Position numbers and translations under genes: made by a program | The notes under the pieces: model-generated | Databases searched by the model: none | The model's input: the letters and a program-made list of their open reading frames with translations, nothing else | Told to the model about the DNA's origin: nothing | Shown here: positions 1-9,596 of the stretch, one piece after another | Position numbering within the stretch: position 1 is the first letter of the stretch | Layout: each line of letters starts with the position of its first letter | Assembly (NCBI GenBank): GCA_963751695.1 | Contig: CAVVVP010000003.1 | Coordinates: forward strand, 1-64,000 | Origin: SZUA-22 sp963751695 | GTDB lineage: Bacteria; Bacteroidota; Ignavibacteria; Ignavibacteriales; Melioribacteraceae | Reading direction: 5' to 3' | DNA length: 64,000 bases

Positions 1-15
1 TATTGACGGGCTTGA
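1..15 (-). terminator. Right arm of a truncated terminator hairpin
   Basis: The window opens inside what looks like a terminator. The first bases match the loop and one arm of the complete hairpin at 15489-15506, and the similarity continues through the following 100 bases. The other arm lies outside the window, so this call rests only on that match. Confidence 0.35.
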
Positions 16-61
16 AGGCACTTATGATTTATAGTCGGTCAGCCACTAACCAACTACTATT

Positions 62-240
62 TTAACGGAACAGCAACATCTTTTTCGTCTCCTCAAAATC
101 CCCAGCCTGCATCGTGTAGAAACATACTCCACTTGTTAAATGTGATGCATCAAATTCTATTTCATAATTTCCAACTGTGTGTTGGCTGTTTAAACATGCT
201 TTAACTTCTCTTCCTAATCATCATAAATTTTTATCTTTAC
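62..240 (-). pseudogene. Remnant of a T9SS C-terminal sorting domain
   Basis: Translated on the minus strand with the stop at 62-64, this stretch reads as the last 50 or so residues of a T9SS sorting domain: LGREVKA, then GNYEIEFDASHLTSGV, then a FEETKKMLLF ending. The upstream half of the domain, including the NYPNPFNPS core, is missing, and two stop codons lie just before LGREV. It is the tail of a decayed secreted-protein gene. The 3' side closely resembles the end of the esterase gene at 15558-17324, which suggests a duplicated or shared 3' cassette. No start or signal peptide is visible. Confidence 0.6.
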
Positions 241-342
241 AGACTATAGCTTAAAAAGTTTGGTTAATTCTAACTAAGTATACATCCTTTACAAAACTAA
301 TTGGCATGCCCATTTTTTAATATTAATTATTTTGTGGAATAA

Positions 343-910
343 TTATTTTGATTTTATAACTCCAGTACCTTCGCCATAAAATCCAGTTCGCTCATATATA
401 TCATCGGAATACATTAATGCATCAGCAAAAGTTTTCATTCCATCTATTACTCCTCCTTTTCCCTTGCCAACTACGTGAAGATTTTCTGTCCACTCTGATT
501 CGCCGGTCTTTGTTCTGTAACCGGTAAAGTTACCTTCCCACAATGCATCAGGATATGCATCCGGTACATTTGACCATTTCCCATGTGAATGTCCTTCTCC
601 GGTATTGAGGTCGAACCTGAAATTTATGGTACCAATAAATTTCCTGTTACTAAAGGAGTGCTGGTTTCGAATCTAGTTAGCACAACTCTATTTTTTACAA
701 TAAGGTTTTGTCCTACAATTTTTTCAGACCCGGGATCAACTAAGCCAACAATTGTAATAGTAGCTGTATAATCTGTGGTTGTCATTTTTTCCAGCGAATT
801 TACTGGTTCATTTTTGTCGGTTCATTCGGCAATTGGTTTTTTTCTGAACAGCCGACAAGTAAGAGACCGATAAATGCTATTATAGCAATTAAACGATTAA
901 ATTTTTTCAT
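343..910 (-). pseudogene. Frameshifted lipoprotein, function unknown
   Basis: Starting at 910, the minus strand encodes a lipoprotein signal peptide (MKKFNRLIAIIAF, lipobox LLVGC) that stops after about 36 residues. The reading continues in a second frame (TTTDYTATITIVGLVDPGSE) and then a third, which ends at 343 with GFYGEGTGVIKSK. Both breaks fall at homopolymer runs: a run of five A where six would keep the frame, and a run of three T where four would. Joined, the product would be about 185 residues, probably a beta-rich lipoprotein. I do not recognise the family. It resembles the lipoprotein at 25575-26231 only in its glycine-rich, FxGxFxG-like style. Either a recent pseudogene or sequencing indels. 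Confidence 0.55.
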
Positions 911-1004
911 TGTGAACCTCCTAATAAATTAATGATTGATTATCAGATGTGTTCAGTCGTGAATGTTATCAGAATGATTGGACACTCTTGATATTTTTTA
1001 ATTT

Positions 1005-1024
1005 GGGCGGGTCATGACTCGCCC
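1005..1024 (-). terminator. Rho-independent terminator after the esterase
   Basis: A GGGCG/CGCCC hairpin with one G-T pair is followed, on the minus strand, by an A/T-rich tail containing a short T run. It lies about 30 bases past the stop codon of the decayed sorting domain of the esterase gene, so it fits as that transcript's terminator. Confidence 0.6.
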
Positions 1025-1052
1025 CTAATTCTTGCTACTAATTTTTCACTTC

Positions 1053-1268
1053 TCACTTTAACAGAACCATCTTCTTTGTCTCAACATAATTACCAGCTTT
1101 AATCTTATAAAAATATACTCCGCTTTTAGATTCTGAACTTCGTCAGAATACCCTAAACTCAATTTCATAAGTTTCCTTGTATGATTGTTCTTTGTTTACA
1201 AGTGTATGTAACCTCACTTCCCAATACATCATAAATTTTAACTGTTACAAATACTCTGTTTCGGGAAT
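1053..1268 (-). pseudogene. Decayed sorting domain of the upstream esterase
   Basis: The esterase reading frame stops at a TAG directly after FNPITTIKY. Beyond it the minus strand still encodes the rest of a sorting domain in pieces: IPETEY, then KIYDVLGSEV in another frame, LVNKEQSYKETYEIEF, and finally SGVYFYKIKAGNYVETKKM with a proper LLK end before a TGA at 1053-1055. At least one nonsense change, two frameshifts and an apparent 20-odd-base palindromic insertion (around 1131-1152, TTCTGA-n6-TCAGAA) separate the pieces. If the sequence is correct, the esterase has lost its T9SS export signal. Confidence 0.7.
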
Positions 1269-2936
1269 CTAATATTTTATTGTCGTTATTGGATTAAATG
1301 GATTCGGATAGTTTTGCTCAAGTGCAAACTTCTTTGGTAGGTTGGTTAATTCATCCTCTATATCAGTTAATATATCCACTGTTAATGAATCAGTCCAGTA
1401 AACTATGCCATCGCTGCTTATTTCTAATTCAAGAGCGATTGTATCTGCATCATCATTTATGTTAAGTACAAACGCATAATCTACTGTTTTAATTTCACCT
1501 GGTGCAATATTTCCAAATGATGCATTATTAAGAAAAAAACTAGTAACACAGGTATCAGTTGTTTTTAGTTTAGCTTTTACATTTTCTATAGTTTTTACAC
1601 TTCCATTATTCTTTAATTTAAAATCAGCAAGACCGATTAAAGAATCATTAACTTCTACAACAGTAAATGACTCAATTATAATTGGACCTGCCGTCGTAAA
1701 TTTGCAGTTTTTATAGAAGTATAGTGGATGATAATTCTGTGTTAGATTTTCAGTCCAACTCCCCTTCAAAGAGTAAAAGTCTTCACTGGATTGCGGCGGA
1801 ATGTATGCTCCATAAAGTCCATCATTTGATAATGAATCCGCATGCAATCCATCATCGTAAAGCTCAATTGAATCAATTTCAATTCCGTCCGAGTTGGAAT
1901 AAATTAGGTGTAAAGTAAATTGTAAGTTTTCAGGATTTGAAATTCTTATTCTAAACAAAACAGAATCAGTATTTACGTTTGCATAGTTTTTTTCAAGAAA
2001 TAAATTTGTAACCCGAACTGGATATAAATCAGTTAAGTTATAATTCTTAAAGAAATCCCACATCAATTCGCTTGCGTTAATGTCCATAGTGGTATTACCT
2101 ATTGGACCGACAGATAAATAAGTGAAATATGCTGTGTCACCTCCCGGCCAGCTATGACCTCCGTTCAATACTTTATAATGCACTACCTCACCACTGTCTT
2201 GATAAAATGTATATTTAATCTTTTGAACTGTACATCCATCTAAAGTATCTATATTGAACAGTAAAGTCGTATCAGGTAGATTACAATGATTAAAATTTGT
2301 CCAGTAGGTCAATGTTTGTTGAACCGAACAGTAATCATTTCTGCCACCATAGGGTATAATCTGATCAGCAGTACCATGGAATTTCAAAACCGGCATTGGA
2401 TGAGCGGTAGTAAAACTTGTGGTAAAGTCTTGACCAATCGAACCTGCAACATCTGCAATAGCTACAATTCTATTACTAAGTTCACATGCCAATCTTTGAC
2501 TCATGAAACCACCAAGAGAGAATCCACAGCAATAAATTCTTTCCTCATCAATACTATAATTATTTGCTAATGTATCTATCAATGCATCTATAAATCCAAC
2601 ATCATTTACATGGCCGGCAGTAAGATTTATTCCGCAACTCCATGCTGTTAAAACAGCATTTGGGTAAACAACTATAAATCCTGCCGTATCAGCAACTTCA
2701 TCCATTTTAGAGTAATCCAACTGTTGTTGTGCATTAAGAGAACCACCATGTAAATTGAATACAAGGGGCAGCTTATCCACACCATTATAATTCTGTGGCA
2801 AGAAAACGATATAATCCCTTAGTACGCCTTCGAAAATGAAACTGTCAGTTTGAACTTGAGAAAAGGTGAATACTGGATTAAGAAAAAAATAAACTATAAG
2901 TACTAGAATAGAGTTAGTACCGGATAAATTCTTCAT
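1269..2936 (-). CDS. Secreted PHB-depolymerase-type esterase
   Basis: 555 residues with an N-terminal signal peptide ending near FTFSQ. Residues 40-300 form an alpha/beta hydrolase of the polyhydroxybutyrate depolymerase/LpqC esterase type: oxyanion-hole region FNLHGG, nucleophile elbow GFSLGG, acid residue in HGTADQIIPYGG and catalytic histidine in NGGHSWPGG. Two beta-sandwich segments follow, the first with an LYDDGLHADS motif, then the start of a T9SS sorting domain (QNYPNPFNP). The protein stops inside that domain; its remainder lies decayed just downstream. The layout matches the second esterase at 15558-17324, so the two are paralogues. The true substrate is unclear: members act on polyesters, feruloyl or acetyl esters. 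Confidence 0.8.
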   Translation of the reverse strand: MKNLSGTNSILVLIVYFFLNPVFTFSQVQTDSFIFEGVLRDYIVFLPQNYNGVDKLPLVFNLHGGSLNAQQQLDYSKMDEVADTAGFIVVYPNAVLTAWSCGINLTAGHVNDVGFIDALIDTLANNYSIDEERIYCCGFSLGGFMSQRLACELSNRIVAIADVAGSIGQDFTTSFTTAHPMPVLKFHGTADQIIPYGGRNDYCSVQQTLTYWTNFNHCNLPDTTLLFNIDTLDGCTVQKIKYTFYQDSGEVVHYKVLNGGHSWPGGDTAYFTYLSVGPIGNTTMDINASELMWDFFKNYNLTDLYPVRVTNLFLEKNYANVNTDSVLFRIRISNPENLQFTLHLIYSNSDGIEIDSIELYDDGLHADSLSNDGLYGAYIPPQSSEDFYSLKGSWTENLTQNYHPLYFYKNCKFTTAGPIIIESFTVVEVNDSLIGLADFKLKNNGSVKTIENVKAKLKTTDTCVTSFFLNNASFGNIAPGEIKTVDYAFVLNINDDADTIALELEISSDGIVYWTDSLTVDILTDIEDELTNLPKKFALEQNYPNPFNPITTIKY

Positions 2937-2985
2937 TGCCTCCTCCTAACTAAATAATTAATAACATATTATTTATCATGAGTAA

Positions 2986-4245
2986 TTACTTAAGCAACAA
3001 CATCTTCCTCGTCTCAACATATTTACCTGCACTTAATTTATAAAAGTATACTCCGCTGCTAAACCCGGAAGCATCCCAGGTTACTTCATAATTGCCAGCC
3101 GGTTTTTCTTCATTCAATAATGTTATTATTTCGCTACCCAATACATCAAATACTTTTATTGTTACATTTGTCTGATTAGGAATAGAGTATTTTATTGTTG
3201 TACTTGGGTTAAAGGGATTAGGGTAGTTTTGATCTAGGCTAATTGTTGATGGTAATAATTTACCTTCATCAACCGGGAGTACCACTGAGGGATTAATTTC
3301 ATATACAATGTCTAAAGGAGTTCTGGCATTATTTAAACCTCCTATTAAGTATAACTTCCCATTTAGAATACTGCTTGAAATACTGAAAGCTGCATACGGC
3401 ATATTCGAAAATTCTTCCCAGTTATCTGATGCAGGATCATATTTAATAATAGTTGAATAGCACGGTCCGCCGCCGTATCCAACACCGCCAAAGCAATAAA
3501 TATTTCCTCCAAAAGTATAACTAGTCATGCCTGCTCTAGGATTTGGCATATCATTTTTTATTGTCCAGACATCTGAGACGGGATCATACGCTTCAACATT
3601 TCCTAAACTTGGCGTGCTCAATACCATTAAATCCTCCAAATGTATAAATAATACCATTTACGACTGAAGTTGAAAAGTAAGCCCTGACTGTTGGTATTGG
3701 TGCCTTCGTTGTCCATGTGTCGGTTTTTGGATCATACGCTTCAACAGTATTTGTACTTAACGGGTTGTTCATATCAGTAAATCCTGAAATTGCATATATG
3801 ATTCTATCGACTACACATACAGATAATCCCGATCTTGCCGTGGGCATTGGTGATTTTGTTGTCCACGTATCAGTTGAAGGATCATACGCTTCCACGGTTG
3901 AATGAACAGTATACCACCCTCCTCCAAACACATAAATAATTCCATCTACTGCACAAGCGGCGGCACATCCTCTTGGAGTTGGCATCGGGGTCTTTGTTGT
4001 CCACGTATTTGTCAATGGATCAAAAGCCTCCACTGCATCTAGATTTGATCCTATATCTAATGCGCCCCCAAGTGCATAGATGTAATTATCCACTGTGCAT
4101 GTAGATAACCAGCCTCTTGCAGTTGGCATTGGGGATTTAGATTCCCACCCCGCTTGTGCTAAACTTATGGAAGCGAAGCACAATATGCAGAGTATTACTA
4201 AAATACTCTTGCGAGCAGTTTGAAAAAGTTTTGTTTTAGTAACAT
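2986..4245 (-). pseudogene. Secreted kelch-repeat protein, frameshifted
   Basis: A strong ribosome binding site (AAGGAGGAAG) precedes an ATG at 4245. The signal peptide (SILVILCILCFASISLAQA) is out of frame with that ATG. Five or six kelch repeats follow (motifs VEAYDPxTDTWTTK and IIYxFGG), breaking frame again near 3600 and resuming as NVEAYDPVSDVWT. The C-terminus is a complete T9SS sorting domain (QNYPNPFNPSTTIKYS to ETRKMLLLK). Kelch repeats form beta-propellers, so the expected product is an extracellular, cell-surface-anchored propeller of about 400 residues. The open segments are 3593-4183 and 2986-3657. The two or more frame breaks make it either a pseudogene or an uncorrected assembly. 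Confidence 0.75.
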
Positions 4246-4664
4246 AATTCTTCCTCCTTGTATTATGATAATTTTGTTTGTGAAGAATTACCCAATATGA
4301 ATGCCAAGGAAGAGTAGAAATTCTGTTTTCACCAATTTGTTAGGTTTATAAGCGATACTGTGAGTTAATGAAGAAGGGATTGAGATTTGCGAGGCAAAGG
4401 CTCGCTAATTTTAGCGAGATTTCGGATTTGCTATTAAATTATTTTCGCCATTTTTAACGAGTAATAGTAGATTGTTTTCTTTGGTCTTAAGAGAAGGAGA
4501 ATATATTAGACTTCACAGAAATGAATCTGAGCGTCAAACAAATGTCATCTGAATTTATTTCAGCATCTAATATTAAATTGAATTGAATTCTTAGATTCCG
4601 GATAATTCCATGACAGTTTTAAAGGGCATTTTTTATCAACGAAAAACAAGAAATCAGAGTAACA
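4246..4664. other. Intergenic gap with overlapping small hairpins
   Basis: No gene is visible in these roughly 420 bases. The one clear structure is a cluster of GCGAG/CTCGC words at 4389-4418. The middle CTCGC can pair either with the GCGAG before it or with the one after it, the latter giving an eight-base-pair near-perfect palindrome (4401-4418). It lies past the end of the sigma-54 activator gene and before the kelch gene on the opposite side. Confidence 0.5.
4401..4418. terminator. Palindrome CTCGCTAA-TT-TTAGCGAG
   Basis: A perfect 8+8 base inverted repeat with a two-base loop. It lies about 250 bases beyond the stop of the sigma-54 activator and has no clear T tract, so it may be a weak terminator, a REP-like element or a protein-binding site. 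Confidence 0.3.
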
Positions 4665-6312
4665 TTATTTTTCTCCTGTAATACCTAATTTATTCATTTT
4701 ATATCTAATTGTGGTCTCTGAAATATTTAATCGGCGGGCTGCCTTTGATTGATTCCAATTACATTCTATTAAAACTTTCATTATCAATTTTATTTCATAA
4801 TCTAAAAGATTTTTCTCAAGTGAATTGCTCAAATCATATTTTGGAGAAACTGCCTCTGCTTTTTTGCCACTCTTCCCGGAACTCTGCAGGCAAAATACTT
4901 GAATCAATTACTTTCATTTCCGGTGGTGCTAAAGTAACCAGCCTCTCAACAAAATTCTCCAGCTCACGTATATTCCCCGACCATGAATGATTTTTTAAGA
5001 AGTCCAATATTTCTTCATGAAACATTTCAATCTTTTTCTTTTGTTCCAGCGAGTATTTTTTGAGAAAATAGTCAGCTAATAATGGAATATCTTCACAACG
5101 TTCATTTAATGACGGAACGGAAATAGGATAGACATAAAGCCTATAAAATAAATCTTCCCGGAATTTCTGCTGTTCTACTAATTGTTTTAGAGATACACTG
5201 GACGCGGCAATGATCCGCACATTAACTTTTTTAGTTTCATTACTGCCAATGGGACGAATTTCATTTTCCTGAAGAAACCGAAGTAATTTTGCCTGCAGTT
5301 CCATCGGAAGATTATTAATCTCATCCATAAAAAAAGTACCTCCATTGGCTTCTTCCAATAAACCTTTCCTGGAAAAATTTGCGCCGGTAAATGCTCCTTT
5401 GATATGACCAAAGAGTTCACTCTCAATTAGGTTTGCCGGAATTGCACCGCAGTCAATTGCAATAAATTTTTGGCTATTCCTTGAACTGTATTGATGGATA
5501 GCTTTCGCAATCAGCTCTTTGCCGGTGCCGCTTTGTCCATCCAGCAAAACACGAACATCACAACGGGCTGCCGATTCGATTGTTTGTAATAACTGGATAA
5601 ACTTTTCGCTCTTACCTAATAATCCATTTGCTTCATATTTCTTTAAGAGAGTTTCTTGAGGTAATGGAGCAGTAAAATATTGCTGAATCTTTTGAACGTC
5701 CCTTAAATATGGTGAGACTATAGCAGTAAATTTCTCAAGAAATGAAAAATCACTTTCAGTAAAAATATATCCTTCAAATTTATTTAAAAGTAATAATGTA
5801 CCAATTATAACTCCTTCCACTGTAAAGGGTACACACATAACAGATTGCAAATTAATTTCCTTAAATAGTTCCTTATTGAAACGTGAATCTTCCTGGATGT
5901 TTTCAGTTAAGAAGCTGGTATTATTTGCAATAGTCCAGCCGCTTAAATACGCGTGCACAAACTTATAGGGTTCATCTTCAGCTTGTTCAACTTCTTTATA
6001 AAGTGTTTTAACAGTTTCACGGGTTCTGGGATTTATCATCATGATTAAAGTGGTATCAGCCTTCATCAAACCGGATGCATTTTCTGCAACCAGCCGTAAA
6101 GTTTCCTGGTAATCATTCTGTTTTGCCAGAACTGATGCCAGTTCAATAAGTGATTCTAATTTTGAGTCGTCCATAATGTTCGTATTTAGAGTTACTATAC
6201 CGAGATTAAATTCGGATGACATACTTTTCACGACAATGTTGTCCATGATTGTCATCTTAGTTGCAATGAATATCAGTCTCGAAGGATTCAAATAAATGTT
6301 TCTTTTGAACAA
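4665..6312 (-). CDS. Sigma-54-dependent activator, GAF-AAA-Fis (one frameshift)
   Basis: An NtrC-family enhancer-binding protein. An N-terminal GAF sensor (about residues 50-205) comes first, then the AAA+ domain: Walker A GQSGTGKE (E replaced by Q at the second position of the usual GESGTGKE), the sigma-54 contact loop GAFTGA, Walker B GGTFFMDEI and the R-finger region FREDLFYRL. The C-terminal Fis-type helix-turn-helix (NWNQSKAARRLNISETTIRY) is in another frame; removing one A from the six-A run near 4862 restores continuity. The open parts are 4834-6312 and 4665-4907. The start is uncertain, since later ATGs near 6255, 6222 and 6174 are plausible. It follows the Ser/Thr kinase gene by about 40 bases, suggesting co-transcription and perhaps a shared signalling route. 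Confidence 0.85.
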
Positions 6313-6352
6313 CCATTAATCCAGCTCTATTTTTAATATTTAATTTGTATAA

Positions 6353-9319
6353 CTAATCTTTTGCTAACTTTTTCGCATCAACTAGTTCGGGTAAGTCCTT
6401 ATCTGCATCTTTCCAGAGTTCTAAAAATTTCTCAAACTCGCCAATTGCCTTTTCCTTCCAGCCTTTTTCCTCATATAATTTAGCTAAGCGATAATGATAT
6501 ATAGGATGAATTAGTTGTCTGTTGTTACTTGTTGGGATCAAAAGTTATTAATCGTTCGTATTCGGCAATAGCTTTGTCCATTTCGCCATTCAGGTGATAA
6601 GCTCTCGCTAGAACATCTTGAAGAAATGGCATATTGCAGACAATCAATTCCTTAATGCCCATACTAATAATGTCAGACGAATTCGTTTTTTCACCAACGG
6701 CGATTGCATCCTCAAAAGCACCTTCTGCTAACATTATCCCCATTCGAAGGGAATTGTGGCTGCGCTTTATTTGTGTCCTCCAATATGGTCCCATCGATGA
6801 TAGATCATGCATGAGAACCTCGCTCGCAGTCATCCTAGATTTTGCCGAATCAATTTTTCCCTCCATTAAATCCACATGTGCCAGAAATTGGATGCCTGCT
6901 ATATAATCAAATGTATAGTCAAAATCTTTCACAGCAACTTTAAATTTTTCATAACAACTTCTGCTTAGCTCATATTCACCCTTTTCAAGATAAACCCAAC
7001 CAGAGAGCATGGTGCTAACAGCAACTCCGTATTCGTTCCCTGCTAATTTCATAAGTTCTTTTGCCCTGTTAAAATCAATCAAGGATTTATTATAATTACC
7101 AAGCAACAAATGATAGATACCTTTCCACGTATAGCCCTGTGCTTTTTTACCAGGAGACTGATTAGATGTAATAAAATTATCGAGCCACTTCATTGTTTCC
7201 GTATAATTTTCTTTAAGCGCATAGATGTAAGCAATATACTCCTCCGAGCCGAAACCGGGTTTTGCTTCAACAGCTTCTTTATATTTAGCAAGAGCATTAT
7301 CAAGCTCTCCCAATTTTAGATATAGCTCTCCCATAGAATCAATTGGATTTGCTTCACCCGGAGATAGAGAAGCATATCTTTTAAAATATTCAATAGCCTT
7401 TTCATAATTTCCCATCTCGGAGTATGTATAAGCAAGAAAATTATATGCATTGCTAAATGCGGGATCCAGTGCAAGCGCTTTATTAAAATTAATTATTGCT
7501 TCTTCGTACATTTGTTTGTGCCTAAAATAAGAACCCAAAGAAGTAAAAACCCGTTTCTCTTTGGGAAATTTCTTAGCCATTTGTTTAAAAATGCTGAACC
7601 TTTTTTCCGGTAAATTCTCTATTCTTCCAGCATAATCTGCTTCAATATATAGTCTCTCTTTCTCCGTTGCTTTTGCTGAAAAAGCTTTTGCTCTCTCATA
7701 AGCATTTAGTTCCTTTTCCACATATCTTAATCTACCATAGGCCCAAGCAAGGTACAGATGTGCTAAGGCAAAAGTTGAATCTAATCCAATCGCTTTTTCC
7801 AAAAAAAGTTGTGCATCATCCCAATAACGTTTCTCAAACTCATCTCTTCCTCTTAGAAAATTGTTATAAGCTTCCATTGAATTAGTGGTAACATCGGCAA
7901 TTCGTAATTGAACTGACTCGATATCCCAGGCAGAAAGCCCTATACCCTCTACAATTTCATCGCTTAAAAAATCAATCTGACTTTCTAATATGCTTTGCAC
8001 TCCCTCACTTTTTATATTAGAACTTTTTAATAATTTTTTATTTGAAGCATCCAAAACTTTTACATCCGTTACAAAAACATCACCGGCTTTTATGAAACTG
8101 CCGAGAACAATGGCATCAATGCCATCCATGCGGCATAACTCAAAAGCTAAATCTTTATCAATTACTTCAACCTCTCCCTTTCCGATTTGCTTGAGAAGAT
8201 CATGCATTCTTTCCCAGGTTGTTACTTGCAGATACTCGGCTTGCTCAAGATTTGTTATTAAAAGATTTGGAATTGCTTTTTGAAGATAATTATAAGTTGA
8301 ATCGCCGGTTTGATTTTCAAAACTTATTACCGCGAGTAGATATTGGAATATCATTTTTCAAACTTGAAAAGAAATTTGGATTAACAATATAAAACATGAT
8401 AGCAGCAACTAAGACAATTAGAGCAGAAACAATTGTTGTCTTTATTCTTTTACTTTTTACCTTCCGTTTATTGATGTATTGCCCGCTTTCTAAGCCCAAT
8501 GATTTATTTTTGAAACTGACTAAATCAGCAAGTATCTCCTCAATATTCTGATACCTTGATTCTCGTTTTTTTTCTAAAGCTCTACTCACGATATTTTCTA
8601 ATTCCAAGGGAATTTCTGGATTTAAGGATGTTATCTTTTCCGGCTCCTTATCAAGAATAGAATAAATTATAACTTGATCAATATCTCCTTCAAAAGGTAA
8701 TTTTCCGGTCAACATTTCGTACATTACAACACCCAAAGACCATATATCGGATTGATGTGTGGCTTCTTTTCCTTGAGCTTGTTCTGGAGAAATATAAGCG
8801 ATTGTGCCCGTAGTGCGATCTTTTTCGTTATTTTAGTATCAGCACTGCTTTTAGCTAAGCCAAAATCAAGAATTTTGACTTCATTACGATCTGTGATAAA
8901 AATATTTGCCGGTTTAATATCTCTATGGATAATTCCTTTTTGATGTGATGCTGATAACCCTTCTGCAACCTCGATTGAAATTTCTACTACTTCTTCAATT
9001 TTTAATAAACCGGATTTTATCTTTTTCCTTAATGTTTCACCATTATAGCAATCCATGCAGATAAATAATTGCCCATCATCTGTTTCATCTATTTCGTGGA
9101 TTGTACAAATATTTTGGTGCTGTAAGGATGAGGCAGCTTTTGCTTCATGAATGAATCTTTGCTTTGTCTCTTCATCTAAACTAAATGCGGGTGGTAGAAA
9201 CTTGAGGGCTACAAAACGATCTAAGGTTAAGGTCATGAGCTTTATAGACTATGCCCATCCCACCTCCGCCGAGTTTTTCTACGATTTTATAATGGGATAT
9301 AGTTTTGCCTAATCATCAT
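6353..9319 (-). pseudogene. PknB-type Ser/Thr kinase with TPR repeats, frameshifted
   Basis: Joined across frames, this encodes a membrane Ser/Thr kinase of about 980 residues. Visible kinase elements are the glycine loop LGGGGMG, the lysine in VALKFL, HRDIKPANI, DFGLAK and a SPEQ in place of APE. A transmembrane helix follows (SALIVLVAAIMFYIV), then a periplasmic domain resembling FlgO/CsgG-type folds (FENQTGD, DAIVLGSFIKAGD) and eight to ten TPR repeats. Breaks occur near 9305 (the start ATG is out of frame by one base), 8820 (A run), 8330 and 6530. Open pieces are 8724-9236, 8317-8736, 6525-8354 and 6353-6541. A copy of the 68-bp dispersed element ends about 65 bases upstream of the start. 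Pseudogene or sequencing errors. Confidence 0.8.
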
Positions 9320-9383
9320 ACTTACTTAAAATTTGGCCAAACAGCATTCAATCTATTTAATCAAATTATTGACTGAGTCAAAA

Positions 9384-9451
9384 CCTTGGGAGAAGCCCAA
9401 TATGTTAGAGAAGAGAAAGTTCAGTCAATGCTCAGAACGTTTCTCTCAAGG
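9384..9451 (-). repeat. 68-bp dispersed element, copy A
   Basis: The plus strand runs from CCTTGGGAGAAGCCCAA to CAGAACGTTTCTCTCAAGG. Outer ends are inverted (one mismatch in ten), and an inner stem GAGAAAGTTC/GAACGTTTCTC has one bulged base. It lies 65 bases upstream of the Ser/Thr kinase start, in its probable mRNA leader, and 145 bases past the GH92 stop. Confidence 0.85.
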
Positions 9452-9596
9452 AGGAATATATAAGGTAACATAAGGAAAATGAGTTTAGTGTCAAATTATT
9501 TCGTTTGCTAGTGGCAAATGTTAATGTAAAGATTACACAATGATTTAGATTTAAGTGAGAAGTAATTAATGGAGCCTCTCGCATATTAGCTATAAA

